Assembly: GCA_023228185.1 (NCBI GenBank)
Contig: JALOBQ010000007.1
Span: 1 to 21,832 of the forward strand
Source of the DNA: Candidatus Omnitrophota bacterium
GTDB lineage: Bacteria > Omnitrophota > Gorgyraeia > Gygaellales > Profunditerraquicolaceae
Length of the DNA: 21,832 nt
Direction: 5' to 3'
Shown here piece after piece: positions 6,995 through 14,223 of this stretch. The notes under the pieces are model-generated. The model worked only from the letters and a program-made list of their open reading frames with translations. It was not told the origin of the DNA and did not search any database. Position 1 is the stretch's first letter, and every line of letters begins with the position of its first letter. The position numbers and the translations under genes are program-made.

Positions 6995-8190
6995 TACTTA
7001 CGATCTTTGAAGGCTTTGGTGAGAGCGGGAACAATCTCAAAAAGATCGCCTACAATACCATAAGTAGCTACTTTGAATATGGGCGCGTCAGGATCTTTAT
7101 TGATTGCCACAATAATTTTTGAAGACTGCATGCCAACCAAATGCTGGATCTGCCCTGAAATGCCGCAAGCAAAATAAATTTTCGGCCCGACTGTCCTGCC
7201 GGTTTGCCCTACCTGATGTGAATAAGGCATCCATCCGGCATCAACTGCCGCGCGGCTTGAGCCGATTGCCGCTCCTAAAGCTTGCGCTAACTCTTCAAGA
7301 ATCTTAAAATTTTCATGGTTGCCCATGCCGCGGCCCCCGGAAACAATGATATCGGCTTCAGAGAGATTTACCGTCGCCTCAATTTCTTCGACGATATCGA
7401 TTAATCTGGTACGCGAAAGATAAAGCGATTTATCAAAACTCTCGCGGATGATCTTACCTTTGCGTTTCTTATCCGCTGCCATCGGCGTAAATACCTTATG
7501 CCTGACTGTAGCCATCTGCGGGCGGTAATTCGGCGAGATAATTGTTGCCATAATATTGCCGCCAAAAGCCGGGCGCGTCTGCAGTAATATTTTCTTCTGT
7601 TCGTCAATATCCAATCCCGTGCAATCCGCGGTAAGGCCGGCTTTGATATTAATCGCCACGCGCGAAATCAGAGACCTGCCGATATTCGTCGCGCCGCATA
7701 AAAATATTTCCGGTTTATGCTTTTTAATCAACTGAACTAAAATGTTTGTGTATGGCTCGTCCTGAAAATTCGCCAGCTCCGGGCTTTCTACCAGATAAAT
7801 ATTATCCGCGCCGCAGAATATCAATTCATCAAGCTGATCCTCAAGCTTATCGCCGATCAAAACGCCGCTGACTTGACAGTTAAGCTTCTTGGCTAACTCC
7901 TGGGCTTTACCTAATAACTCATAAGAAACCGACTGCACCCTGCCGTTTTTCTGCTCAATAAAAACCCAGATACCTTTATAATCTTTGATATCCGGCAAGA
8001 CGCATGAGTTTTGGGTTTTTTCTAAAGTTATCGCCTTAAATTTACAAGCTTCCTTGCAAGCACCGCAAAGCGTGCATTTGTTTAGGTCGATCACCGCCTT
8101 TTTATTTACAATCGATATAGCGGTAAACGGGCATGCTTTGGCGCATAATGAACAACCAGTGCATTTTTCAATAATAATCTGAATAGACAT
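6994..8190 (-). CDS. etfA: Electron transfer flavoprotein alpha subunit with N-terminal ferredoxin domain
   Basis: EtfA binds FAD and passes electrons between an acyl-CoA dehydrogenase-type enzyme and other carriers. The 398-residue protein starts with two [4Fe-4S] motifs: cysteines 10, 13, 16, 20 (CTGCSLCAKACP) and 39, 42, 45, 49 (CTLCGACKEAC). The alpha/beta domain follows, then the C-terminal FAD domain with VSGGRGMG, SRAAVDAGW, HQVGQTGRTVGP and GISGQIQHLVGM. Ordinary EtfA is near 320 residues, so the extra length is the ferredoxin module, known from clostridial and acetogen Etf proteins that bifurcate electrons. The start lies 2 bases after the etfB stop. Direction of electron flow here is an inference. 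Confidence 0.95.
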   Translation of the reverse strand: MSIQIIIEKCTGCSLCAKACPFTAISIVNKKAVIDLNKCTLCGACKEACKFKAITLEKTQNSCVLPDIKDYKGIWVFIEQKNGRVQSVSYELLGKAQELAKKLNCQVSGVLIGDKLEDQLDELIFCGADNIYLVESPELANFQDEPYTNILVQLIKKHKPEIFLCGATNIGRSLISRVAINIKAGLTADCTGLDIDEQKKILLQTRPAFGGNIMATIISPNYRPQMATVRHKVFTPMAADKKRKGKIIRESFDKSLYLSRTRLIDIVEEIEATVNLSEADIIVSGGRGMGNHENFKILEELAQALGAAIGSSRAAVDAGWMPYSHQVGQTGRTVGPKIYFACGISGQIQHLVGMQSSKIIVAINKDPDAPIFKVATYGIVGDLFEIVPALTKAFKDRK

Positions 8191-8192
8191 CT

Positions 8193-8975
8193 TTAGTTAA
8201 CCTCGTCTTTGATTAAAGAAACTAACTCTTTAGCGATTTCAGCAGGTTCGCCTTTTAAGATCTGTCCGCCGGCTCTTTGAGTAGGCGTAAATATTTTTAC
8301 TACTTGAGTAGGAGAACCGCATAAACCAATCTGCTGCGGGTCGAGATTCAAATCCTTCTGTCCCCAAACAATAATCTTAGCGCTTTTTGCGCGCATTAAA
8401 CCTTTTAAAGAAGGAATGCGCGGCTCATTAATTTCTTTAACTACCGTCAGTAATGCCGGAAGCGGAGTTTCAATAATTTCATAACCCTCTTCCAACATTC
8501 TTTCCACGCGCATGGATTTATCAGTCGCCTCTTCCACTTTTTTAACATAAGTAACCTGGGGGATATTTAAATGCGTGGATATCCCGGGGCCGACTTGGGC
8601 GGTATCTCCGTCAGAAGCCTGTTTGCCGCAAATAATCAAATCATAAACACCAATCTTTTTAATCGCTCCGGCTAAAGTATAACTTGTCGCCCATGTATCA
8701 CTGCCGGCAAAAGCGCGGTCGCCAACCAAATAACCTTCATCAGCGCCCATAGAGATTGCTTCGCGCAAAGCCGCCTCAGCCTGTGGCGGGCCCATAGTTA
8801 CAATGGTGATCTTTCCTCCAAATCTCTCCTTCAGCCTTATCGCTTCTTCAATCGCATACATATCAAAAGGATTGATTATCGATTTAACCCCTTCGCGAAT
8901 AAGCGTGTTAGTTTCAGGATTGATCCTGACTTCAGTTGTCTCCGGAACCTGTTTGATGCATACGATTATGTTCAT
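8193..8975 (-). CDS. etfB: Electron transfer flavoprotein beta subunit
   Basis: The 260-residue partner of EtfA has the family's normal length. It shows the N-terminal NIIVCIKQVPETTEVRI strand-loop, NPFDMYAIEEAIRLKE, the nucleotide-binding GKQASDGDTAQVGPGI loop and TPLPALLTVVKEINEPRIPS. The DGDTAQVGP form of the loop resembles Etf proteins that bind NAD(H) or bifurcate, rather than the mitochondrial AMP-binding type; this is recalled family knowledge, not a test. A modest AAGGT site precedes the ATG. It lies between the acyl-CoA dehydrogenase gene (94 bases upstream) and etfA (2 bases downstream), so all three probably act together. Confidence 0.95.
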   Translation of the reverse strand: MNIIVCIKQVPETTEVRINPETNTLIREGVKSIINPFDMYAIEEAIRLKERFGGKITIVTMGPPQAEAALREAISMGADEGYLVGDRAFAGSDTWATSYTLAGAIKKIGVYDLIICGKQASDGDTAQVGPGISTHLNIPQVTYVKKVEEATDKSMRVERMLEEGYEIIETPLPALLTVVKEINEPRIPSLKGLMRAKSAKIIVWGQKDLNLDPQQIGLCGSPTQVVKIFTPTQRAGGQILKGEPAEIAKELVSLIKDEVN

Positions 8976-9034
8976 TTTGATTACCTTCTTTAGGTGCTAT
9001 GTTTAGGTGCTCGGTTCTAGAATTTCCCTACATT

Positions 9035-9054
9035 CCTGCCTGCCGGCAGGCAGG
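9035..9054. repeat. 20-bp perfect palindrome between acd and etfB
   Basis: CCTGCCTGCCGGCAGGCAGG is a perfect 20-base palindrome in the leader of etfB. No T-run follows on either strand, so it is not a terminator. A related GGCAGG-rich block occurs at 14144-14163, which makes it a dispersed repeat. A 10-base direct repeat (TTTAGGTGCT at 8990 and 9002) lies alongside. Confidence 0.8.
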
Positions 9055-9069
9055 CTACCTACTGACTTT

Positions 9070-10224
9070 CTAACTCTTGGACAGCTCTTTAATCAACTGT
9101 AACGCGATAATGTTGCGCTGCACCTGGTTCGTGCCTTCATAAATCTGGGTGATTTTAGCATCACGCACATATTTTTCAATCGGATAATCCTTCATATAAC
9201 CGTATCCACCGAATAATTGCAAAGCGTCCACGGAAACTTTCATCGCCACATCCGAAGCAAACATTTTGGCCATCGCCGATTCTTTAGAAACATCTTTTTT
9301 ACCAGCATCGACCATTCTGGCTGTGGAATAAACCAAACCGCGGGCAGCTTCAACTTCCGTAGCCATATCCGCTAACATCCACTGAATACCCTGGAAGCTT
9401 GAGATCGGCTTGCCAAACTGCACTCTCTGGCGGACATATTTCACAGCTAATTCCAAAGCGCCCTGCGCGATACCTAACGCCTGCGCGGCAACACCGGGCC
9501 TTGACATATCAAAAGTCCTCATCGTTACGATAAAACCCATCCCTTCTTTAGATAAGAGGTTTTTCGCGGGGATTTTGCAATCAGTAAAAATAAGTTCACG
9601 CGTGCTGGAAGCGCGAATTCCGAATTTATCCTCTTTTTTGCCAAAAGTAAAACCCGGCGTGCCTTTTTCAACAATAAACGCCGAAGCGCCACGCGCGCCT
9701 TTGGTTTTATCAGTCATCGCGACAACTACATAAGTTTCCGCGTCACCGCCATTGGTGATAAAATGCTTTAAACCATTTAAAATATAATAATCGCCTTCTT
9801 TTTTAGCGACTGTCTTGATTCCAGAAGCATCAGACCCTGCTTCCGGTTCAGTGATCGCAAACGCGGCTACTTTTTTACCGCTGGCTAGATCAGGCAGGTA
9901 TTTCTTCTTCTGTTCATCATTGCCGAACAAAACAATCGGAAATGTTCCCAAGGCACTTGCCGCGTAGCAAACCGCGATACCGCCGCAGGCGCGGGAAAAT
10001 TCTTCCGTGGCCAAACATAAATTCATCACATTCGTGCCTAATCCACCGTACTCTTCGGGAATAAATAACCCAAACATATCGGATTCCGCCATTACCTTTA
10101 AAACATCCCAAGGATATTCTTCGCTAACGTCATATTTAGCTGCTGCCGGGCGGATCTTTTCTTCGGCGATCTTATGCGCTAAATCTTTGATCATTTTTTG
10201 TTCATCAGTTAACAAATAATCCAT
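9070..10224 (-). CDS. Acyl-CoA dehydrogenase, short-chain / butyryl-CoA type
   Basis: This FAD enzyme oxidises acyl-CoA to enoyl-CoA, or runs in reverse, and exchanges electrons with the Etf encoded just downstream. The 384-residue length is typical. Visible signatures are AFAITEPEAGSDASG near residue 125-140, the substrate loop region, QLFGGYGYMKDYPIEKYVRD, and QIYEGTNQVQR with the catalytic base Glu363. The start ATG follows a strong AAGGAGGAG site. With etfB and etfA it forms a bcd-etfBA-like set. No crotonase, thiolase or 3-hydroxyacyl-CoA dehydrogenase gene is in view, so chain length and direction (oxidation or crotonyl-CoA reduction) remain open. Confidence 0.94.
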   Translation of the reverse strand: MDYLLTDEQKMIKDLAHKIAEEKIRPAAAKYDVSEEYPWDVLKVMAESDMFGLFIPEEYGGLGTNVMNLCLATEEFSRACGGIAVCYAASALGTFPIVLFGNDEQKKKYLPDLASGKKVAAFAITEPEAGSDASGIKTVAKKEGDYYILNGLKHFITNGGDAETYVVVAMTDKTKGARGASAFIVEKGTPGFTFGKKEDKFGIRASSTRELIFTDCKIPAKNLLSKEGMGFIVTMRTFDMSRPGVAAQALGIAQGALELAVKYVRQRVQFGKPISSFQGIQWMLADMATEVEAARGLVYSTARMVDAGKKDVSKESAMAKMFASDVAMKVSVDALQLFGGYGYMKDYPIEKYVRDAKITQIYEGTNQVQRNIIALQLIKELSKS

Positions 10225-10280
10225 TTCTCCTCCTTAGAAGGTGTCTGCCTAAAAAATAGGCTAATTAATTAATTGTTAGA

Positions 10281-10308
10281 ATTATAACATAAAAAGATTA
10301 TTTTACAA
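10281..10308 (-). promoter_or_regulatory. Likely promoter of the acd-etfB-etfA operon
   Basis: On the minus strand, TATAAT (10286-10281) is perfect and TTGTAA (10308-10303) matches four of six -35 bases, 16 bases apart. The -35 box overlaps the stop codon of the upstream GNAT gene. A small GCCTA/TAGGC hairpin (10247-10261) lies in the predicted leader before the ribosome site. Confidence 0.6.
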
Positions 10309-10752
10309 GATTTTTAGCATTGCCACTTCCTGGCAATTGGGGAATTTGCAGCAGTTGATACACTCCGCCCATATTTTATGGGGCAAAGAAGAGTTCTTAA
10401 CGCGTTTAAAACCTAATTTCTTAAAAAAATCCGCTTTGTAAGTAAGCACAAACACTTTTTTAGCGCCAATTGCCTGAGCTTCTGCCAAACAAGCTGAAAC
10501 CAGGTTAAAACCTATCCTTTTACCGTGAAATTTTTTCGCTACTGCCACGGATTTAACTTCCGCTAAATCATCCCAAGAGATATGCAACGCGGCACAACCG
10601 ACGACCTTACTCTTATCTTCATAAACCCAGAAATCGCGGATATGCTCGTAAAGCTCATTTAATGAACGCGGCAACATCACATCAAGTTTGGCAAAATAAG
10701 CAATCAAATCCTGAATTTGTTTTATATCTTTAATTTTAGCTTTTCTTATCAT
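10303..10752 (-). CDS. argA: GNAT acetyltransferase, probably short-type N-acetylglutamate synthase
   Basis: The 149-residue protein is a single GNAT domain: MIRKAKIKDIKQIQDLIAYF at the start, KSVAVAKKFHGKRIGFNLV as the acetyl-CoA pyrophosphate loop, and ADFFKKLGFKRV near the end. Its tail, LPHKIWAECINCCKFPNC with cysteines at 131, 134, 135 and 140, resembles the stand-alone ArgA-type N-acetyltransferases of several phyla, which make N-acetylglutamate, the first arginine intermediate. This is an assignment from remembered family features; a different acetyl acceptor is possible. No other arg gene is in view. No convincing ribosome site precedes the ATG. It lies 73 bases downstream of glgC. 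Confidence 0.68.
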   Translation of the reverse strand: MIRKAKIKDIKQIQDLIAYFAKLDVMLPRSLNELYEHIRDFWVYEDKSKVVGCAALHISWDDLAEVKSVAVAKKFHGKRIGFNLVSACLAEAQAIGAKKVFVLTYKADFFKKLGFKRVKNSSLPHKIWAECINCCKFPNCQEVAMLKIL

Positions 10753-10760
10753 ATTTTTTG

Positions 10761-10781
10761 TCAGCCTTCAGCCATCAGCTC
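10761..10781. repeat. Short degenerate tandem repeat between glgC and the GNAT gene
   Basis: Three 7-base units follow one another: TCAGCCT, TCAGCCA, TCAGCTC. They lie in the 73-base gap and carry no other visible signal. Confidence 0.55.
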
Positions 10782-10825
10782 TGGCTTTTGACCTTGCTTT
10801 TTCCTACATACTATATACTATTATA

Positions 10826-12058
10826 TCAACTCTTGTCTTTAATACTAGTTCCCTTAGCCACTACCACAATCCCCGAATCACTGACAAAAAATCTTTTTTT
10901 GTCTTCATCTAAATCATAGCCGATAACCATACCCTGCGGAATGCTTACATCCTTATCAATAATCGCGCGTTTTATTTTAGCGTGCCTGCCGACATTTACG
11001 CCTTCCATCAGGATAGAATCATAAACTTCCGAAAAACTGTTAATCCGCACATTCGGCGAAAGAATACTGCGCTGGACGCGGCCGCCGGAAACTACGCACC
11101 CTTCGGAAACAATTGAATCCAAAACAAGACCCACACGGCCTTTTTCCTGCTCGCCGGAGTGAACGGTTTTTACCGGAGGATATTGTTCCTGATAAGTCCT
11201 CACCGGCCAATCCTGGTCATAAAGATTAAAATCAGGATTTACCTGGATCAGGCCCATATTCGCGTCATAATAAGCGTCAATTGTCCCGATATCACGCCAA
11301 TAGGCTTCCTTATTATTCTCGTCACGAAAATTATAAACAGCAATCTTCATATTCTTTTTCAACATCTGCGGGATAATATCTTTGCCGAAATCATGCGCGG
11401 ATTTAGCGCTCCTGGAGTCCTCGGTCAACTCTTTTTCCAGCACCGCATTATTAAAAACATAAATTCCCATTGAGCCATATATCTTATCCGCTTTGCCGAT
11501 GATCGTTTTGGGTTTAGCCGGTTTTTCCTGAAAACCAACAAACTTTCCGGCGGCATCCACTTCTACTACGCCTAAATGCTTGGATTTATCCTTGTTGATC
11601 TCGACAACGCCCACGGTAAGATCGGCATTTTGCTCACGATGATAGTCGATCATGGCGTAATAATTCATTTTATAAATATGGTCGCCGGCTAATATCAACA
11701 CCTCATCAGGCCGATCCATTTCCAACGTGTAAAGATTCTGATAAAGCGCGTCAGCCGTGCCCAAATACCAGGATTCGCCTACTCTTTGCTGAGCCGGAAG
11801 CATTTCAATAAACTGGCCTAACTCCGACGGCAAAAAGTTCCAACCTAAACGAATATGCCTTTGTAACGAAGCTGATTTATACTGGCTGAGCAAATAAATC
11901 TTACGTAGGCCGGAATTAATACAGTTACTTAAAGTAAAATCAATGATCCGGTATATTCCGCCGAATGGAACTGCCGGCTTTGTGCGGTCTTTAGTCAAAG
12001 GCAACAGCCTCTCGCCTTTGCCTCCTACCATAATAAAAGTTAAAACTTTACGCATCAT
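10826..12058 (-). CDS. glgC: Glucose-1-phosphate adenylyltransferase
   Basis: GlgC makes ADP-glucose from glucose 1-phosphate and ATP, the committed step of bacterial glycogen synthesis. The 410-residue protein has the nucleotidyltransferase loop GGKGERLLPLT (12-22), RTKPAVPFGG (25-34), YRIIDFTLSNCINSG, WYLGTADALYQN, AGDHIYKMNY, VGFQEKPAKP and a C-terminal left-handed beta-helix region (hexapeptide-like repeats in ILSPNVRINSFSEVYDSILM). These fix the family clearly. The start ATG overlaps the marC stop in an ATGA, so translation is probably coupled and expression follows the marC promoter. No glycogen synthase or branching enzyme gene is in view. Allosteric control cannot be judged here. Confidence 0.95.
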   Translation of the reverse strand: MMRKVLTFIMVGGKGERLLPLTKDRTKPAVPFGGIYRIIDFTLSNCINSGLRKIYLLSQYKSASLQRHIRLGWNFLPSELGQFIEMLPAQQRVGESWYLGTADALYQNLYTLEMDRPDEVLILAGDHIYKMNYYAMIDYHREQNADLTVGVVEINKDKSKHLGVVEVDAAGKFVGFQEKPAKPKTIIGKADKIYGSMGIYVFNNAVLEKELTEDSRSAKSAHDFGKDIIPQMLKKNMKIAVYNFRDENNKEAYWRDIGTIDAYYDANMGLIQVNPDFNLYDQDWPVRTYQEQYPPVKTVHSGEQEKGRVGLVLDSIVSEGCVVSGGRVQRSILSPNVRINSFSEVYDSILMEGVNVGRHAKIKRAIIDKDVSIPQGMVIGYDLDEDKKRFFVSDSGIVVVAKGTSIKDKS

Positions 12059-12654
12059 TTAAAGAATGCTCCTATTAAGCCATGCCGGATCATCATCACC
12101 GCGATGGCCGCCAATAATATATACATAATTTTAGAAAATGCCCGCGTGCCATTAGGGCCGATAGCATTCATAATCAAATCAGCCTTAAGTAAAGTAAACC
12201 AGACAAAACACATATTTAACGTTATTGCCACTAAAGTAGCTAAAGTTCCGAAGCTATTATTCATCATCATCGTAGTGGTTAAAACTGCTGGCCCGGTTAT
12301 TAATGGCGTGCCCAATGGAAATACCCCCATATCTTTATCTTGAGAACTACTGAGTATGCTTTTTCCGGCATTCGGCAGTAAAAGCTGCACGGAGATAACA
12401 AATAAAAGCGCGCCGCCGGCGATCTGAAAATCAAAGATCGTAATACCCAACAAAGAAAAAACCAGTTTGCCGACAGACATAAAGATAATCGCGACAGCTG
12501 TCGCGGTAATCACCGCATCCAAAATTATCTTTTTCTTAACCTGCTTGGAAGAATGTTCGACTAAGGATAAAAAAATAGGAATGTTCGCGATTGCATCGAA
12601 CGCCACAAACAGCGGAATAAAGCTAAGTAAATATGGCCTAAGCGCTTCCATCAT
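12055..12654 (-). CDS. MarC family integral membrane protein
   Basis: The 199-residue product is almost entirely hydrophobic, with six probable membrane helices, the layout of MarC/YchE proteins (UPF0056). Typical segments are LLSFIPLFVAFDAIANIPIF at the start and FPLGTPLITGPAVLTTTMMM in the middle, the FPLxxPLxxGP signature of the family. Its substrate is unknown; the old link to multiple antibiotic resistance is not supported for the family. The first ATG at 12654 has no ribosome site but sits seven bases after a perfect -10 box. It overlaps glgC by four bases. Confidence 0.88.
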   Translation of the reverse strand: MMEALRPYLLSFIPLFVAFDAIANIPIFLSLVEHSSKQVKKKIILDAVITATAVAIIFMSVGKLVFSLLGITIFDFQIAGGALLFVISVQLLLPNAGKSILSSSQDKDMGVFPLGTPLITGPAVLTTTMMMNNSFGTLATLVAITLNMCFVWFTLLKADLIMNAIGPNGTRAFSKIMYILLAAIAVMMIRHGLIGAFFK

Positions 12655-12661
12655 GTTAATT

Positions 12662-12689
12662 ATTATATCGAATACTGCGATAATGGCAA
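12662..12689 (-). promoter_or_regulatory. marC-glgC promoter, probably giving a leaderless mRNA
   Basis: On the minus strand, TTGCCA (12689-12684) matches five of six -35 bases and TATAAT (12667-12662) is perfect, with a 16-base spacer. Seven bases (AATTAAC) separate the -10 box from the marC ATG, so transcription would begin at or next to the start codon. No ribosome site can fit in that space. Confidence 0.72.
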
Positions 12690-12705
12690 CAAAAAACTTT
12701 ACTTT

Positions 12706-12824
12706 GTAGACAGTCTATATAATCACTTGGAAATGATAGAGTTACAAAAGAAATACGAGTAGCTTGAACCCAAGTATCTGTTATGTAACATTATTAATCG
12801 CAGCCCGTTACATAGACTGTCTAC
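12706..12824 (-). mobile_element. Second full copy (119 bp) of the palindrome-ended, MITE-like repeat
   Basis: On the minus strand it starts GTAGACAGTCTATGTAAC, identical over 18 bases to the copy at 6994-6877, and ends TTATATAGACTGTCTAC. The two ends are inverted repeats over 17 bases with one mismatch. The inner stem TATGTAAC/GTTACATA and the GTATTTCTTTTGTAACT stretch are shared with other copies. It lies two bases after the stop codon of the transporter gene (12827-12829). No open reading frame and no clear target-site duplication are present. Confidence 0.75.
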
Positions 12825-12826
12825 GG

Positions 12827-13975
12827 TTATTTGATTCGCTTAATTAATGGCAGGCAGAGAAAGCTGGTAAACGCGGATATCACAATTAACCATTTTAAGC
12901 CGATTAACGGCAATAAAAATCCTCCGCTTGCGTTGCTAGCAACATCAGCAAGATTATTCACACTGCATAAAAGAGCGAATGACGTTGCCTCAAAACCCGC
13001 GACTGACTTTCGCGCCATAAAATCCATAATCATAATAAAAACAAACATCCCCAAAAGGCTATAGATAATATTATAAATTACCGCGCTTAGCGGCGTATAA
13101 TACAGATAACTCAATGTGGTTAAACCGCCTAGCAAAACCGAATAATAGAGCCATTTTTTAAGATTAATCTTGCTGCTGAACTTATAATAAAGCAAAGCTC
13201 CAAACATGCCAAAAAACATACTAATCGTCCCCAGCGTGCCGATCCAAAGTTTACTCCACTTAAAAACATCGCGGTCGATATAAAGCAGCGGCGCGCCAAA
13301 AGACGGTGAATATTTATAAAGAAAAATGAAAAAACAAACCAACAATAATTGTTTATCCATGAACAATTTTTTTAAATCAGTAAATAAATTAGAGCGCTCT
13401 TTATATGGCTTAAGATCTTCTTCCCGGTAAAAATACGCCGGGATCATAATAAGCAAATACACCGGCACCAGGCAAAGAAAACCCGCCTGATAACCCCAGC
13501 GCTCTGCGATAAAAGCTCCGCCGATACCGGTAATTAAACCCGCTAATAACGCCGAAGCCCATTGCAGGCTTTGGATCCTGCCGGTAGCCCCATATTTTTT
13601 ACCTTCCACGCACATTATCCCGTCAACTGACACATCACGGAAAGCTGCGCAAGTAGAATTAAAGATGAGCATCACAAGAAGAAAAATCAACGGCATATGC
13701 AAAAATCCCAGGATTAAAGCAAAAACTATATCGAAGAATAAAGAAATAAATATCCAAACGCGCTTATTCAAAAAGTTATCGATCAGATAACCGATTAACG
13801 GCTTGACTAACCAGGCAAAAGTCGTCAGGCTGCTGATAAGCATTATTTTATCAGCCCCAAAACCCAAGGTTTCTTTCATATAATAAAATAAACCTTGAGA
13901 CGGTAAGGACTCAATACTTTGGGTAAAATATGCCCCTGAACTTAACGCAAATACCCAGAATAATTTTTTATTCAT
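12827..13975 (-). CDS. MFS transporter resembling the BT1 / folate-biopterin family
   Basis: The 382-residue protein has about twelve predicted membrane helices in two halves with a charged loop near residues 185-205 (EEDLKPYKERSNLFTDLKK). The stretch FAWLVKPLIGYLID near residue 53 and FRDVSVDGIMCVEG near 112 resemble the conserved helices of BT1-type folate-biopterin transporters, where a D-x-x-x-D acidic pair lies in helix 4. Folate or pterin transport is a family-based guess; other MFS substrates are possible. No ribosome site precedes the ATG. The leader contains the multi-hairpin region at 13985-14061. Confidence 0.78.
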   Translation of the reverse strand: MNKKLFWVFALSSGAYFTQSIESLPSQGLFYYMKETLGFGADKIMLISSLTTFAWLVKPLIGYLIDNFLNKRVWIFISLFFDIVFALILGFLHMPLIFLLVMLIFNSTCAAFRDVSVDGIMCVEGKKYGATGRIQSLQWASALLAGLITGIGGAFIAERWGYQAGFLCLVPVYLLIMIPAYFYREEDLKPYKERSNLFTDLKKLFMDKQLLLVCFFIFLYKYSPSFGAPLLYIDRDVFKWSKLWIGTLGTISMFFGMFGALLYYKFSSKINLKKWLYYSVLLGGLTTLSYLYYTPLSAVIYNIIYSLLGMFVFIMIMDFMARKSVAGFEATSFALLCSVNNLADVASNASGGFLLPLIGLKWLIVISAFTSFLCLPLIKRIK

Positions 13976-13984
13976 ATGTATGAT

Positions 13985-14061
13985 CCGTAGTTACGAAAGC
14001 ACGTGAGTGCTCGAAACGGCCAAAGGCGTAACGCCCGGGGAAGTGCCGGGCCCATCCGGGC
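13985..14061. other. Structured intergenic region with four clustered hairpins
   Basis: Within 77 bases there are the stems AGCAC/GTGCT with a GTGA loop (13998-14011), GGCG/CGCC (14025-14035), CCCGG/CCGGG (14034-14050) and GCCC/GGGC (14050-14061). A longer-range pair GTTACG (13990-13995) with CGTAAC (14027-14032) would compete with the GGCG/CGCC hairpin, and CCGT (13985-13988) can pair with ACGG (14016-14019). It sits in the leader of the transporter gene if read on the minus strand. I recognise no known riboswitch class; a dispersed repeat is also possible. Confidence 0.5.
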
Positions 14062-14135
14062 AAGACCAATCTCACATTTTAATCAAAACCGAAATTACTC
14101 AAATAAATAATAAATCATTTTGAGCCTAAATTCGT

Positions 14136-14189
14136 GATTGCTTCCTGCCGGCAGGCAGGCAGGCGTCGCTCACCGCTCCTCGCAATGAG
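14136..14189. repeat. Interrupted CATTGCGAGG-type dispersed repeat
   Basis: On the minus strand the segment reads CATTGCGAGGAGCG, then GTGAGCGACG, then a GC-rich block with CCTGCCGGCAGG (14144-14155), then AAGCAATC. The outer parts form the dyad GATTGC/GCAATG-like repeat seen in many bacterial genomes; the palindromic block related to 9035-9054 interrupts it. It lies between recG and the transporter gene. Confidence 0.65.
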
Positions 14190-14201
14190 GAGCAATACCC
14201 T

Positions 14202-14223
14202 ATCTTATCCTAATCTTATCCTA
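14202..14223. repeat. 11-bp direct duplication over the recG stop codon
   Basis: ATCTTATCCTA occurs twice head to tail (14202-14212, 14213-14223). The recG stop (14216-14218) lies in the second copy, so a slip here would change only the region after the gene. Confidence 0.7.

Noticed and set aside
9035..9054. Terminator after the acyl-CoA dehydrogenase gene
   Set aside because: The palindrome is strong, but no T-run follows on either strand.
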